A DNA stretch of 64,000 nt from Pseudomonas parafulva (GCF_000800255.1 NZ_CP009747.1:3658001-3722000); one strand, 5' to 3'. Shown: positions 18,123-27,799, counted from the first letter of the stretch. A program made the numbers and translations. Notes: generated by a model from the sequence alone, not told the origin.

Positions 18123-19994
18123 ATGAAACCCTCGACCCTGCTCGCCCTCCTCTGCCTCCCCGCCCCGCTGTTGGCCGCCAGCCGCGACGACGCCCTGAAA
18201 CTCGCCGATACCCTCGTCAGCGCCAACCGGCAGGTGGAGTCGCGCACCAGCAGCAGCGCGGCCAACACCGTGTTCACCCGCAGCGACATCGACCGTCTGC
18301 AACCGAGCAGCGTCACCGACCTGCTCAGCCGCGTGCCCGGCGTGCAAGTAGCGCCCACCGGCGGGCGCGGCAGCCTGCCGGGTATCTTCATCCGCGGCAC
18401 CAAGACCGCGCAAAGCCTGGTGCTGGTCGACGGCGTGCGCATCGCCAACGCCAGCTCCGGCGACAGCGGCTTGCAGTTTCTCGACGTCGACCAGATCGAG
18501 CGCATCGAAGTGCTACGCGGCTCTCGTTCGGCGGTGTATGGCAGCGACGCCATCGGCGGGGTGATCCAGATCTTCACCCGCCGCGCCAGCGGCCCGGGCC
18601 TGCAACCGCGCCTGCGGCTGGCTGCGGGTAGCCAGCAGACGTTCCAGCGCAGCCTGGGCCTGTCCGGCGGCAATGGTCAGACCCGCTTCAACCTGGGTGC
18701 CAGCCTCGACGAAACCGCCGGTATCGACTCGACCGGGCCGTCCTTCGCCAGCGACGGCGACCACGATGCCTACCGCAACAAGAGCGTCAACCTGAGCCTG
18801 AGCCATGTCTTCAACGAGCGCTTCGAAGCCGGCCTGAACCTGCTCGACAGCCGGGGTCGCAGCGAGTACGACAATCCGTTCGGCCGCTTCGACCCCGTGA
18901 CCTTCGACAGTTTCGGTCAGAAGCCCTACACCGATTTCACCGTCAGCAGCCTGGGCAGCTACCTCGATGCCCAGCTCAGCGAGCGCTGGCACTCGCGCCT
19001 GGAACTGGGCCATAGCGAAAACCGCGACCGCAAACGCGACACGCTCAGCGACGACGGCAGTGTGTTCAATACCTACCGCGACCAGATCACCTGGCAGAAC
19101 GACCTGACCCTCGACGCCGGCCATAGCCTATTGCTGGGTGGCGATTGGTATCAGGACCGGGTGCAGGGCAGCACCCGCTTCGATAAAGACAGCCGCAGCA
19201 ACCGTGCGCTGTTCCTCCAGCATCGCTACCACGGTGAAGCGTTCTCCACCGAATTGGGCGTGCGCCGCGACCAGAACCAGCAGTTCGGCGGCCAGACCAC
19301 CTGGAGCGGCAGCCTGACCGTACCGCTGAATGCCGACAACGACCTGCTGCTGTCCTACAGCGAAGGCTTCCGAGCACCGACCTTCAACGACCTGTATTAC
19401 CCGCAGTACAGCAACCCGGACCTCAGCCCGGAACGCTCCAGAAGCTATGAAGTGCAGTGGCGCAGCCAGTTGGGTGCCGCCAGCCAGTTGGAGGCCTCGC
19501 TGTACCGGACCGACCTGCGCGATGCCATCGTCTTCGGCGAAGGCTCGATCCCTCGCAACGTCGCCTCCGCGCGCATCGACGGCGCAGAGCTGGCGCTGAC
19601 CCAGGATTGGGGCCCATGGCGCAGCCAGCTCGGCCTGGCGGTGATCGACCCGCGCGACCGTGACAGCGGCCATACCCTGGCCCGCCGTGCGCGCCGCACC
19701 GCGAGCTTGGATCTGGACCGTCAATTCGAGCGTTTCACCCTCGGCGGCAGTTGGCAGGCTGTCAGCAGCAGTTTCGACGACGAAAGCAACCGCCAGCGCC
19801 TCGGTGGTTACAGTCTGTTCGGCCTGCGCGGCAGTTGGGCGGTGAGCGACACGCTGAAGTGGGAGGCCAAGCTCGACAATCTGTTGGACAAGCGCTACAG
19901 CCGCGCCCTGTACAGCTACGACGGCAGCACCTACGGCTATCGGGAAGCGGGTCGTACCTGGCTGCTGAGCCTCACTTGGACGCCGGCGCTTTAG
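18123..19994 (+). CDS. btuB: TonB-dependent vitamin B12 receptor
   Basis: A 623-residue outer-membrane cobalamin receptor. Signal peptide MKPSTLLALLCLPAPLLAAS, then a TonB-box-like DTLVSANRQVES, plug motifs (SSVTDLLSRVPGVQV, GRGSLPGIFIRGTKTAQSLVLVDGVRI, IERIEVLRGSRSAVYGSDAIGGVI) and a BtuB-type barrel ending YREAGRTWLLSLTWTPAL. Unlike many barrels it does not end in Phe. Start chosen at 18123 to place the signal peptide at the N-terminus; 18111 adds four residues. It is convergent with, and overlaps by 23 bases, a cobalamin-binding-protein gene. Confidence 0.9.
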   Translation: MKPSTLLALLCLPAPLLAASRDDALKLADTLVSANRQVESRTSSSAANTVFTRSDIDRLQPSSVTDLLSRVPGVQVAPTGGRGSLPGIFIRGTKTAQSLVLVDGVRIANASSGDSGLQFLDVDQIERIEVLRGSRSAVYGSDAIGGVIQIFTRRASGPGLQPRLRLAAGSQQTFQRSLGLSGGNGQTRFNLGASLDETAGIDSTGPSFASDGDHDAYRNKSVNLSLSHVFNERFEAGLNLLDSRGRSEYDNPFGRFDPVTFDSFGQKPYTDFTVSSLGSYLDAQLSERWHSRLELGHSENRDRKRDTLSDDGSVFNTYRDQITWQNDLTLDAGHSLLLGGDWYQDRVQGSTRFDKDSRSNRALFLQHRYHGEAFSTELGVRRDQNQQFGGQTTWSGSLTVPLNADNDLLLSYSEGFRAPTFNDLYYPQYSNPDLSPERSRSYEVQWRSQLGAASQLEASLYRTDLRDAIVFGEGSIPRNVASARIDGAELALTQDWGPWRSQLGLAVIDPRDRDSGHTLARRARRTASLDLDRQFERFTLGGSWQAVSSSFDDESNRQRLGGYSLFGLRGSWAVSDTLKWEAKLDNLLDKRYSRALYSYDGSTYGYREAGRTWLLSLTWTPAL

Positions 19995-20787
19995 CGTCGA
20001 GCAGCGCACACAGCCGCGCAGTCGCTTCGATCATCTGTCCGCTGGGACGCTCCAGTCCTTTATCGGGCACCACCAGCAGACGCCCGCCCGCCACCGCGCT
20101 GAGCGTTGGCCAGGCCTGCCAACTGCTCAATTGCGCCGTGTCGCCCGCCAGAATCGCCTCGGGATCGCGCGCCAGCACCGACTCGACGCTCACCTGCGGC
20201 GCGGGCTGGGCCAGATCGGCGAAGACATTGCGCGCACCGCACACGGCCAGGGCGTCGCTGACCACCTGGCCACCGCCCAGGGTGTACAGCGGTCGATCCC
20301 ACACCTGGTAGAACACCCGCAGTGGTCGGTCGCGTCGATAGCGCTCGCGCAATTGGGCCAGGCGCAGACGCAGTCGGTCGGTGTAACGCTGTCCCGTCTC
20401 TGCGCGGTCCAGACGCACGGCGATGGCCTGGATCTGGTCGATCAGTTGGTCGAGGTCATGGGGTTCGCCGCTGAACGTGGCGATGCCCAGTTGGCGCAAC
20501 TGCTCACGCTGGGCCGGTGGCACGCTGCCGGGCCACAGCAGCAACAGGTCGGGTTTGAGCGCCAGCAGTCGCTCCATGTCGAGCTGCCCATAGCCGCCGA
20601 CCGACGCCAGCCCCTGCAAGCGCTGCGGTCGCTCGCCGCTGTCGAGCACACCCACCAGCAGGTCGTCGGCGTCCAGCTCCAGCACGATCTCGGTCATCGA
20701 CGGCGCCAGGCTCACCACGCGGGGCGCTGTATCGGCCCACACCGCGCTGCTCAGCAGCAGCGCCAACCAGCAGGCACGCATCGACAT
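19972..20787 (-). CDS. btuF: Cobalamin ABC-transporter substrate-binding protein (BtuF-like)
   Basis: A 271-residue periplasmic class-III binding protein. A signal peptide (MSMRACWLALLLSSAVWAD) precedes PRVVSLAPSMTEIVLELDADDLLVGV, the typical start of BtuF-like proteins, with RPLRVFYQVWDRPLYTLGGGQVVSDALAVCGARNVF and a C-terminal long helix. It should pass B12 delivered by BtuB to an inner-membrane BtuCD, not present in this window. It lies 10 bases downstream of ribA on the same strand, so the two are likely co-transcribed. Confidence 0.85.
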   Translation of the reverse strand: MSMRACWLALLLSSAVWADTAPRVVSLAPSMTEIVLELDADDLLVGVLDSGERPQRLQGLASVGGYGQLDMERLLALKPDLLLLWPGSVPPAQREQLRQLGIATFSGEPHDLDQLIDQIQAIAVRLDRAETGQRYTDRLRLRLAQLRERYRRDRPLRVFYQVWDRPLYTLGGGQVVSDALAVCGARNVFADLAQPAPQVSVESVLARDPEAILAGDTAQLSSWQAWPTLSAVAGGRLLVVPDKGLERPSGQMIEATARLCALLDAKAPASK

Positions 20788-20797
20788 CAGCGCCGGA

Positions 20798-21415
20798 TCA
20801 GGCCTGGGGCACTTCGCCCTGGTGCTGGTTGCCCATCATGTGACCGAGCTTGTCGGCTTTGGTCGCCAGGTACAGGCGGTTGTGCGGGTTCTGCCCGGTG
20901 TGCAGCGGCACGCGCTCGGCCACGGCGATGTTCATGTCGGTGAGCGCCTTGACCTTGCGCGGGTTGTTGGTCATCAGGCGCAGCGACTTGACGCCCAGGT
21001 GCTCGAGCATCGGCAGGCAGATGGCGTAGTCGCGCTGGTCGGCAGCAAAGCCCAGACGCTCGTTGGCCTCGACGGTATCGGCACCGCCATCCTGCAGTTC
21101 GTAGGCGCGGATCTTGTTCAGCAAGCCGATGCCGCGACCTTCCTGGCGCAGGTACAGCAGCACGCCACGCCCTTCCCGGGCAATGGCCTGCAATGCAGCT
21201 TCCAGTTGCGAGCCGCAGTCGCAGCGCTGGCTGAACAACGCGTCGCCGGTCAGGCATTCGGAGTGCAGACGCCCGAGTACCGGTTGGCCGTCGGCAATGT
21301 CACCCAGGCTCAGCACCACGTGCTCGCGGCCGGTGGCCTGTTCGAGAAAGCCATGCATGGTGAAGGTCGCGAAAGGCGTCGGAAGCTTGGAAGCGGCAAC
21401 AAAGACGACGGGCAC
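20798..21415 (-). CDS. ribA: GTP cyclohydrolase II
   Basis: A 205-residue stand-alone GTP cyclohydrolase II, the first step of riboflavin synthesis (GTP to 2,5-diamino-6-ribosylamino-pyrimidinone phosphate). The Zn-binding pattern [20 protein letters not shown] is intact, and [21 protein letters not shown] is the substrate/catalytic region. The Zn site here is intact where that of the RibBA C-domain at 24852-25949 is not, so this gene provides the cyclohydrolase activity. Confidence 0.97.
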   Translation of the reverse strand: MPVVFVAASKLPTPFATFTMHGFLEQATGREHVVLSLGDIADGQPVLGRLHSECLTGDALFSQRCDCGSQLEAALQAIAREGRGVLLYLRQEGRGIGLLNKIRAYELQDGGADTVEANERLGFAADQRDYAICLPMLEHLGVKSLRLMTNNPRKVKALTDMNIAVAERVPLHTGQNPHNRLYLATKADKLGHMMGNQHQGEVPQA

Positions 21416-21505
21416 GTTGTGCTCCTGAAAAAGTAGGAAATTTCGATGGACGAGATTGTATCAGCAGCCCGACGGCCGTGGGCACGCGGATATTCGTGGC
21501 TTCGG

Positions 21506-21520
21506 ATCGAAAGATTCGAT
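21506..21520. promoter_or_regulatory. Inverted repeat upstream of ribA
   Basis: ATCGAA-AGA-TTCGAT is a perfect 6-bp inverted repeat ~90 bases upstream of the ribA start, between ribA and the solute-binding-protein gene. It could be an operator for the ribA-btuF unit. No known regulator was recognised. Confidence 0.25.
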
Positions 21521-21545
21521 GATGGCTCAAGCCGGGTAAGCCGCC

Positions 21546-22283
21546 TCAATGCGGCTGACTGTCCGCCGAGAACGGATACGGCTGCTTCCAGCGCTGGAAG
21601 ATCGGCTTCAACTCACCGCTGCGTACCAGCGTTTCCATGCGTTGGTCGAACAGCTCGCGCAGCGCACGGCCGCGCTCGCTGTCGGTGAATGCCAGGTACA
21701 GCGGCAGCTCGGTAAGGTGACTGCGACGGAACCGCGAGGGCTGGTCGGCATGCTCGAGGACGTAGTCGACCTCGGTCTGCGCATCGATGTAGTAATCCAC
21801 ACGGTCATGCTCGAGCATCGGCAGGATGCCTTCACGGCGCTGGATCTCGCGGAAGTTGTCCACGCCAGGCAGGTACTTCTGGAAGTCGTAGCCGCGCACC
21901 CAGGCCAGCCGCGTACGGCCAATACTGGCCACTTCCGGCACCGGCTTGTCGACCAGGCTCAGGGCATAGATATGATCCATGTCGAAATGCCAGCGCGGGT
22001 AGAGGTTGTCGGTGTCTTCCTGCTTGTACGAGCCGACCCAGGCATCGGCCTCGCCCCGTTTGACCAAGCCAATGGCTCGACTGTAGGGCGCGCTCTCGGT
22101 CTGAACGGTCACCCCCACCGGCTCGAAGACCTTGCGCAGGACATCCCAGGCCACGCCGCTGCCGTCGGCGTTGGTGTAGTCGATCCATTCTTCGCTGACC
22201 AACCGCACCTGCTTCGGCGACTCGGCCGCCACGGCACTGCCTATCAGCACACTCAACGCCAGCAACACAGTCTTCATGACCAT
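21546..22283 (-). CDS. Extracellular solute-binding protein, family 3 (amino-acid-type)
   Basis: A 245-residue periplasmic binding protein of the SBP_bac_3 type, with signal peptide MKTVLLALSVLIGSAVAAE. Core features include WIDYTNADGSGVAWDVLRKVFEPVGVTV and RAIGLVKRGEADAWVGSY. No permease or ATPase gene is adjacent, so it is an orphan; many such pseudomonad proteins act as sensors or have unknown ligands. The start is either 22283 or, better for the signal peptide, 22277. Its stop is 131 bases from the ribA start. Confidence 0.75.
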   Translation of the reverse strand: MVMKTVLLALSVLIGSAVAAESPKQVRLVSEEWIDYTNADGSGVAWDVLRKVFEPVGVTVQTESAPYSRAIGLVKRGEADAWVGSYKQEDTDNLYPRWHFDMDHIYALSLVDKPVPEVASIGRTRLAWVRGYDFQKYLPGVDNFREIQRREGILPMLEHDRVDYYIDAQTEVDYVLEHADQPSRFRRSHLTELPLYLAFTDSERGRALRELFDQRMETLVRSGELKPIFQRWKQPYPFSADSQPH

Positions 22284-22301
22284 CGACCTGCTCCCTATGT
22301 A

Positions 22302-22805
22302 TCAGGCCACCGCCCAGACCAGCACCTGCATGCCCAGCCAGGCGAATACCCCGGCCAGGACGTCGTCGAGCATGATGCCGACGCCGCCGTGCACATGGCG
22401 ATCGATCCAGCGGATCGGCCAAGGCTTGAGAATGTCGAAGAAACGGAACATCAGGAACCCTGCCAGCAGCCACTGCCACCCCTCGGGCACCAGCCACAGG
22501 GTGATCCACATGCCGACCATTTCGTCCCAGACGATGCCTTCATGGTCGTGCACGCGCAAGTCGTTGGCCACCTTGCCGCACAGCCAGAAGCCAAACAGCA
22601 TGGTGATGCCCAGCAACAGCCAGTAGCCCCAGTCCGGCAGCATCTGCCACAACGGAATGAACGGCAGCGCCACCAGCGAACCCCAGGTTCCAGGCGCTTT
22701 GGGCAATGTGCCCGAGCCGAAACCGAAGGCGATGAAGTGCCATGGATTGCGCCAGACCGAAGGCGGAACGAACTCCGCAGGCACCTGATTGGGGTGGTCG
22801 GTCAC
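22302..22805 (-). CDS. pgpA: Phosphatidylglycerophosphatase A
   Basis: A 167-residue integral-membrane phosphatase converting phosphatidylglycerol phosphate to phosphatidylglycerol. Family features: FGSGTLPKAPGTWGSLVALP near the N-terminus, VHDHEGIVWDEMVGMWITL and RFFDILKPWPIRWIDRHVHGGVGIMLDDVLAGV. The start overlaps the thiL stop by 4 bases, so it is the distal gene of the rib-nusB-thiL-pgpA cluster. Confidence 0.95.
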   Translation of the reverse strand: MTDHPNQVPAEFVPPSVWRNPWHFIAFGFGSGTLPKAPGTWGSLVALPFIPLWQMLPDWGYWLLLGITMLFGFWLCGKVANDLRVHDHEGIVWDEMVGMWITLWLVPEGWQWLLAGFLMFRFFDILKPWPIRWIDRHVHGGVGIMLDDVLAGVFAWLGMQVLVWAVA

Positions 22806-23770
22806 GGTGTCTCCCTGAAGTGTAGGTAGCCCCGTTGCACCGGGGTGATGTCATGACCCTGGCTGTCCCTGAGCGTAACGCCTTCTCCGGGCAGCACGCG
22901 GCCGATGACATGAACATGGATGAAGCCCGGCAGCACCAGGCGCTGTAACGCCTCGGGCGCGATGGTGAAGGCCAGCACGTAGTCGTCGCCGCCGGTGAGC
23001 GCAGCTTGAAGTGCCGCGTCGCGACCGAGCAGCGCCTGCAGTTCGGTAGATACCGGCACCTGCTGCTGGTTCACTTCGAGCGCGACGCCCGAGGCTTTGG
23101 CGATGTGGCCACAATCGGCAAGCAGGCCGTCGGAAATGTCCAGCGCGGCGCTGGCATGACCGCGGAGCAACTGACCGAGGGTCGATTGCGGCATCGGCGC
23201 CCAGTAGCGGGCGAGCAGCGGACGCGCCAGCTCCTGGGCGGCCTGGCGCTCGCCGAGCACCAGCGACAAGGCACCGGCAGCATCGCCCAGGTGATCGCCG
23301 ACGCACAGCAGATCGCCGGGCCGCGCGCCGTCACGGCGCAGTGCCTGTCCAGCCGGAACCCGGCCGAATACAGTGACGGTGAAGCTCAGCGGCCCGCGCG
23401 TGGTGTCGCCTCCGATCAGACTCATGCGGCAGCGGTGAGCCATGCGGCTCAGGCCGTCGCTGAAGTCCTTCAGCCACTGTGCATCGACCTCGGGCAAGGT
23501 CAGCGCCAGGGTGAAGCCGATGGCTTCGGCGCCCATCGCCGCCAGGTCGCTCACCGCCACGGCCAGTACCCGCTGGCCGAGCAGCGAAGGATCGCACACA
23601 GCAGGAAAATGCACGCCTGCCACCAGGGTATCGGTGGACACCGCCAGTTGCTGGCCGGCGGCCAGCTCCAGCAGGGCGCAGTCGTCACCGATGCCCAGGA
23701 CCACGCCCTCGACGGCCTGCGCGCAGTGCGCAGAGGCAAAGAACTGGCGGATCAGCTCGAACTCACCCAT
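22802..23770 (-). CDS. thiL: Thiamine-monophosphate kinase
   Basis: A 322-residue kinase converting thiamine monophosphate to thiamine diphosphate with ATP. Visible are GIGDDCALLEL at the N-terminus, STDTLVAGVHF, LIGGDTTRGPLSFTVTVFG and LDISDGLLADCGHIAKASG. It follows nusB by 18 bases and overlaps pgpA. The product is the cofactor for Dxs, RtcB-unrelated PoxB and other TPP enzymes of the window. Confidence 0.96.
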   Translation of the reverse strand: MGEFELIRQFFASAHCAQAVEGVVLGIGDDCALLELAAGQQLAVSTDTLVAGVHFPAVCDPSLLGQRVLAVAVSDLAAMGAEAIGFTLALTLPEVDAQWLKDFSDGLSRMAHRCRMSLIGGDTTRGPLSFTVTVFGRVPAGQALRRDGARPGDLLCVGDHLGDAAGALSLVLGERQAAQELARPLLARYWAPMPQSTLGQLLRGHASAALDISDGLLADCGHIAKASGVALEVNQQQVPVSTELQALLGRDAALQAALTGGDDYVLAFTIAPEALQRLVLPGFIHVHVIGRVLPGEGVTLRDSQGHDITPVQRGYLHFRETP

Positions 23771-23788
23771 GGCTGGTCAGCGCCACGG

Positions 23789-24289
23789 TCAGCGCTTGTT
23801 GGCCTTGACTTCGGCTTCGCGCAGGGTGGGCGCGAGCTTGTCGAGCACACCGTTGACGAACTTGTGGCCGTCGGTGGCACCGAAGACCTTGGCCAGCTCG
23901 ACGCCCTCGTTGATCACCACGCGGTACGGCACGTCGACGCGCTTGATGAACTCCCAGGTGGACAGGCGCAGCACGGCCAGTTCGACCGGGTCGAGCTCGT
24001 CCAGGGCCAGGTCCAGGCACGGCGAGAGGGCGTTGTCGATTTCAGCCTTGATCGCCGGAACCCCATGGAGGATTTCGCGGAAATAGGCACCGTCGACATC
24101 GGTGAAATCGTTGTCGACGCGGAACTGCGCCTCGATCTCGTTCAGCGAATGCTGCGCCATGTGCCACTGATACAGCGCTTGCGTGGCGAGCTTGCGGGCT
24201 TCGCGGCGCTTGGCGCTCTTGGAGGGCTTGCCGGCATCCGCAGGTTTTGGATCGCGCGGGTTGAAACGATCGCTCTCGTCGCTAATCAC
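23789..24289 (-). CDS. nusB: Transcription antitermination factor NusB
   Basis: A 166-residue NusB, which with S10 (NusE) binds boxA RNA in rRNA antitermination. The conserved part starts [19 protein letters not shown] and includes YFREILHGV and [51 protein letters not shown] start chosen at 24289, overlapping the ribH stop as GTGA; a longer frame upstream runs antisense-like through ribH and is not used. Confidence 0.95.
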   Translation of the reverse strand: MISDESDRFNPRDPKPADAGKPSKSAKRREARKLATQALYQWHMAQHSLNEIEAQFRVDNDFTDVDGAYFREILHGVPAIKAEIDNALSPCLDLALDELDPVELAVLRLSTWEFIKRVDVPYRVVINEGVELAKVFGATDGHKFVNGVLDKLAPTLREAEVKANKR

Positions 24290-24762
24290 TTGGCCTCCAA
24301 CTGCGCCAGCAGGCTGACCATTTCCAGAGCCGACAGGGCCGCTTCGGCGCCCTTGTTGCCGGCCTTGGTGCCGGAACGCTCGATGGCCTGTTCGATGGAG
24401 TCGACGGTCAGCACACCGAAGGCGACCGGCACGCCGAACTCCATGGAGACCTGGGCCAGGCCCTTGGTGCACTCGCCTGCCACGTATTCGAAGTGCGGGG
24501 TGCCGCCACGGATCACGGCGCCCAGGGCGATGATCGCGCTGTAGTCACCTTGCTGGGCGACCTTCTGCGCCACCAGCGGGATCTCGAACGCGCCCGGGGC
24601 ACGGATGAGGGTGATGTCGCTTTCGCTGACGCCGTGGCGTACCAGGGCATCGACGGCACCGCTCACCAGGCTTTCGACGACGAAGCTGTTGAAGCGGCCA
24701 ACCACCAAGGCGTAGCGACCTTTGGGGGCGATGAAGGTACCTTCGATGGTCTTCAGGGTCAT
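24286..24762 (-). CDS. ribH: 6,7-dimethyl-8-ribityllumazine synthase
   Basis: A 158-residue lumazine synthase, the penultimate step of riboflavin synthesis, condensing the ribityl-pyrimidine with dihydroxybutanone phosphate. Motifs: [33 protein letters not shown] (here [10 protein letters not shown]), [19 protein letters not shown] and [15 protein letters not shown]. It overlaps nusB by 4 bases and follows ribBA after 89 bases with no riboswitch-sized gap. Confidence 0.97.
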   Translation of the reverse strand: MTLKTIEGTFIAPKGRYALVVGRFNSFVVESLVSGAVDALVRHGVSESDITLIRAPGAFEIPLVAQKVAQQGDYSAIIALGAVIRGGTPHFEYVAGECTKGLAQVSMEFGVPVAFGVLTVDSIEQAIERSGTKAGNKGAEAALSALEMVSLLAQLEAK

Positions 24763-24851
24763 TCCGGTAATCTCATATTAAAGAGCGAGGCCGCTACGGC
24801 GGCCTTCGATAGGGTTCGGACACGAGCGCCAGGGCCGCTGGCGCGTCGGTA

Positions 24852-25949
24852 TCACTCGGAGGGCACGTATTCTACAACTTCCAGATCGAATCCGGATATC
24901 GCGTTGAACTTCATCGGCGAGCTCATCAGGCGCATCTTGCGCACACCGAGGTCACGCAGGATCTGCGAGCCGGCACCGACGGTGCTGTAGGTGGTCGGCG
25001 TCTTGGTCGGCAGGTCGCCGGCACTTTCGCGAATATGCGCCAGGAGCACGTCGCCATCCAGCGGGTGCCCCAGCAGCAGCACCACGCCACTGCCGGCTTC
25101 GGCCACGGCGCTCATCGCCGCGCGCAGGCTCCAGCGCCCCGGCTGCTTGACCAGCAGCAGGTCGCGCAGTGGGTCCATGTTGTGCACGCGCACCAGGGTC
25201 GGTTCTTCGGCGCAGATGGTGCCCAGGGTCAGGGCCATGTGCACGTCGCCTTCGACCGCATCGCGGTAGGTGACCAGGTTGAATTCGCCCAGCTCGCTCT
25301 CGATCGGCTGCTCGGACACGCGCTGCACGGTGCGCTCGTGGATCATGCGGTAGTGGATGAGGTCGGCGATGGTGCCGATCTTCAGGTTGTGCTGGGCGGC
25401 AAACACTTCCAGCTCGGCGCGGCGGGACATGGTGCCGTCGTCGTTCATCACCTCGCAGATCACCCCGCTCGGCTCGAACCCGGCCATGCGCGCCAGGTCG
25501 CAGGCCGCTTCGGTGTGACCGGCACGGGCCAGGGTTCCGCCCGGCTGGGCCATCAGCGGGAAGATGTGCCCAGGGCTGACGATGTCCTCGGCCTTGGCGT
25601 CCTTGGCCGCAGCCGCCTGCACAGTGCGTGCGCGGTCGGCGGCGGAGATGCCGGTGGTCACGCCCTCGGCGGCCTCGATCGACACGGTGAACTTGGTGCC
25701 GAAGCCTGAACCGTTGCGTGGCGCCATCAGCGGCAGCTTGAGGGTCTCGCAGCGCTCACGCGTCATCGGCATGCAGATCAGGCCACGGGCGTGCCTGGCC
25801 ATGAAGTTGATGTGCTCGGGCAGGCAGCACTCGGCCGCCATGATGATGTCACCTTCGTTTTCGCGGTCTTCGTCATCCATGAGGATGACCATTTTGCCCT
25901 GGCGGATGTCTTCGACCAGTTCTTCGATGCTGTTGAGCGCCACTGGCAC
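24852..25949 (-). CDS. ribBA: 3,4-dihydroxy-2-butanone-4-phosphate synthase with degenerate GTP cyclohydrolase II domain
   Basis: A 365-residue fusion. The N-terminal ~200 residues are an intact RibB: MDDEDRENEGDIIMAAE, HARGLICMPM, FTVSIEA...TTGISAADRA and HTEAACDLARMAGFEPSGVICEVMNDDGTMSR. The C-terminal ~160 residues have the RibA fold outline (YSTVGAGSQILRDLGVRKMRLM) but the Zn-binding HSEC...CDCG pattern is replaced by HNMDPLRDLLLVKQ. The cyclohydrolase half is therefore expected to be inactive; the separate ribA supplies that step. A known pseudomonad arrangement. Confidence 0.93.
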   Translation of the reverse strand: MPVALNSIEELVEDIRQGKMVILMDDEDRENEGDIIMAAECCLPEHINFMARHARGLICMPMTRERCETLKLPLMAPRNGSGFGTKFTVSIEAAEGVTTGISAADRARTVQAAAAKDAKAEDIVSPGHIFPLMAQPGGTLARAGHTEAACDLARMAGFEPSGVICEVMNDDGTMSRRAELEVFAAQHNLKIGTIADLIHYRMIHERTVQRVSEQPIESELGEFNLVTYRDAVEGDVHMALTLGTICAEEPTLVRVHNMDPLRDLLLVKQPGRWSLRAAMSAVAEAGSGVVLLLGHPLDGDVLLAHIRESAGDLPTKTPTTYSTVGAGSQILRDLGVRKMRLMSSPMKFNAISGFDLEVVEYVPSE

Positions 25950-25960
25950 CCCCTTCTCAA

Positions 25961-26626
25961 TCAGGATTTCAGGTAGCCGTTGGCGGCCAGGAAGCTTTCG
26001 GTGATGCCACTGCTTTTACTTGGCTCGGCGGCCTTGTCGCCCAGCAGCAGGCGCTCGAGGTAGCGGGCCAGCAGATCCACCTCGAGGTTGATGCGACGTC
26101 CCGGACGGTAGTCGGCCATGATGGTTTCGGCCAGGGTGTGCGGAACGATGGTGAGTTCGAATTCGGCGCCGTCGACTTCGTTGACCGTCAGGCTGGTGCC
26201 GTCGACGGTGATCGAGCCCTTGTGCGCGATGTACTTGGCCAGCTCTTTCGGCGCGCGGACGCGGAACTGGATGGCGCGGGCGTTATCGCTGCGCGAGACG
26301 ATCTCGCCGACGCCGTCGACATGACCGCTGACCAGGTGACCGCCCAGGCGTGTGGTGGGCGTGAGGGCCTTCTCCAGGTTGACCCGGCTGCCGCTCTTGA
26401 GCTCGACCATGGCGGTGCGCTTTAAGGTTTCCAGGCTGACATCGGCCCAGAAGCCGTCACCGGGCAGCGCCACGGCGGTGAGGCAGACGCCGTTGACGGC
26501 GATGCTGTCGCCGAGCTTGACGTCGGCAAGATCGAGCTTGCCGGTCTGGACGTAGACACGCACGTCACCGCCCTTGGGGGTGATGTTGCCGATGGTGCCG
26601 ATGGCTTCGATGATGCCGGTGAACAT
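25961..26626 (-). CDS. ribC: Riboflavin synthase, alpha chain
   Basis: A 221-residue riboflavin synthase that dismutates two lumazines into riboflavin. It has two lumazine-binding repeats: MFTGIIEAIGTIG...LGDSIAVNGVCLTAV and HLVSGHVDGVGEI...ITVDGTSLTVNEVDG. Eleven bases upstream of ribBA and 42 bases downstream of ribD. Also named ribE in some genomes. Confidence 0.96.
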   Translation of the reverse strand: MFTGIIEAIGTIGNITPKGGDVRVYVQTGKLDLADVKLGDSIAVNGVCLTAVALPGDGFWADVSLETLKRTAMVELKSGSRVNLEKALTPTTRLGGHLVSGHVDGVGEIVSRSDNARAIQFRVRAPKELAKYIAHKGSITVDGTSLTVNEVDGAEFELTIVPHTLAETIMADYRPGRRINLEVDLLARYLERLLLGDKAAEPSKSSGITESFLAANGYLKS

Positions 26627-26668
26627 GCGGGTCTCCTCAGGTACGGGCTGCGCAGCGCAAGCCCGGCA

Positions 26669-27799
26669 TTATACGCCGGGCGCGGACGTGGGAATGGCGA
26701 TGACTCGCCAGTCATCGCCCACGGCGCGCATTTCGATGATCTTCAGCCGGGGTGCATCGGCCATGCGTTCGAGCGGCCAGTCCAGTAAAGGACGGGCCTG
26801 GGAGCCCAGGAAGGTGCCAGCGACGAACAGCTGGTACTCGTCGATCAGCCCGAGCTGGGCGAAAGCGCCGACCAGGCCGGCACCGGCTTCGAGCAGGATT
26901 TCGTTGGCACCGCGCTCGGCCAGCAGGCGCAGCAGCGCCGGCAGGTCGACCTGGCCATCGTTGCCAGGCAGTACCAGCAATTCATGACCGGCAGCAGCGT
27001 AGCGTGGGTCGGCCGCCAGGGCGGTGACCACCAGCGCGGGACCGGCCTGGAAGAACGGTGCGTCCAGCGGCAGGCGCAGGCGACCGTCGATCAGTACGCG
27101 TTGCGGCGTACGTGACAGGGCCAGGGCCGTGGTGTCGGGGTCCAGCCCCAGCTCGGCGCCGCGCACGGTCATGCGCGCGTTGTCGGCCAGCACGCTCTGG
27201 GCGCTGGTCAGCACCAGGCTGGAACGGGCGCGCAAACGCTGCACCGCGCCACGTGCGGCGGCGCCGGTGATCCACTGGCTTTCGCCACTGGCCATGGCGG
27301 TGCGGCCGTCCAGGCTCATGGCCAGCTTGGCGCGCACGAAGGGCACGCCGCGCTCCATGCGTTTGAGAAAGCCCGGATTGAGTGCCCGCGCCTCGGCCTC
27401 GAGCACGCCGCTGGCGACCTCTACACCCGCCTCGGCCAAGCGCCGCAGGCCGCGCCCGGCCACTTGCGGGTTGGGGTCCTGCATCGCCGCCACCACCCGC
27501 GCGACCCCGGCCTGCACCAGCGCCTCGGCGCACGGCGGCGTGCGCCCGTGGTGACTGCACGGTTCGAGGGTGACGTAGGCGCAAGCGCCGCGGGCGCGCT
27601 CACCGGCCTGGCGCAGCGCATGCACCTCGGCGTGGGGCTCGCCGGCGCGCACGTGCCAGCCTTCGCCAACCACTTCGCCCTGGTTGACGATCACGCAGCC
27701 TACCCTGGGGTTGGGGTGGGTGCTGTACAAGCCCTTGCGGGCCAGTTCCAGGGCGCGGGCCATGTAGTGGGCGTCGAGGATGGCGGTCTGGCTGGACAT
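26669..27799 (-). CDS. ribD: Bifunctional riboflavin deaminase/reductase
   Basis: A 376-residue bifunctional enzyme. The N-terminal deaminase has HAEVHALRQAGERA and EPCSHHGRTPPCAEAL (Zn ligands His, Cys, Cys); the C-terminal reductase begins ~residue 150 with RAKLAMSLDGRTAMASGESQWITG. It performs the second and third steps of the pathway. It is the first rib gene after nrdR, only 2 bases from the nrdR stop. Confidence 0.96.
   Translation of the reverse strand: MSSQTAILDAHYMARALELARKGLYSTHPNPRVGCVIVNQGEVVGEGWHVRAGEPHAEVHALRQAGERARGACAYVTLEPCSHHGRTPPCAEALVQAGVARVVAAMQDPNPQVAGRGLRRLAEAGVEVASGVLEAEARALNPGFLKRMERGVPFVRAKLAMSLDGRTAMASGESQWITGAAARGAVQRLRARSSLVLTSAQSVLADNARMTVRGAELGLDPDTTALALSRTPQRVLIDGRLRLPLDAPFFQAGPALVVTALAADPRYAAAGHELLVLPGNDGQVDLPALLRLLAERGANEILLEAGAGLVGAFAQLGLIDEYQLFVAGTFLGSQARPLLDWPLERMADAPRLKIIEMRAVGDDWRVIAIPTSAPGV

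Noticed and set aside
24763..24851. FMN riboswitch in the rib cluster
   Set aside because: Gaps between rib genes are all under 100 bases and lack the RFN core; none was found elsewhere in the window.
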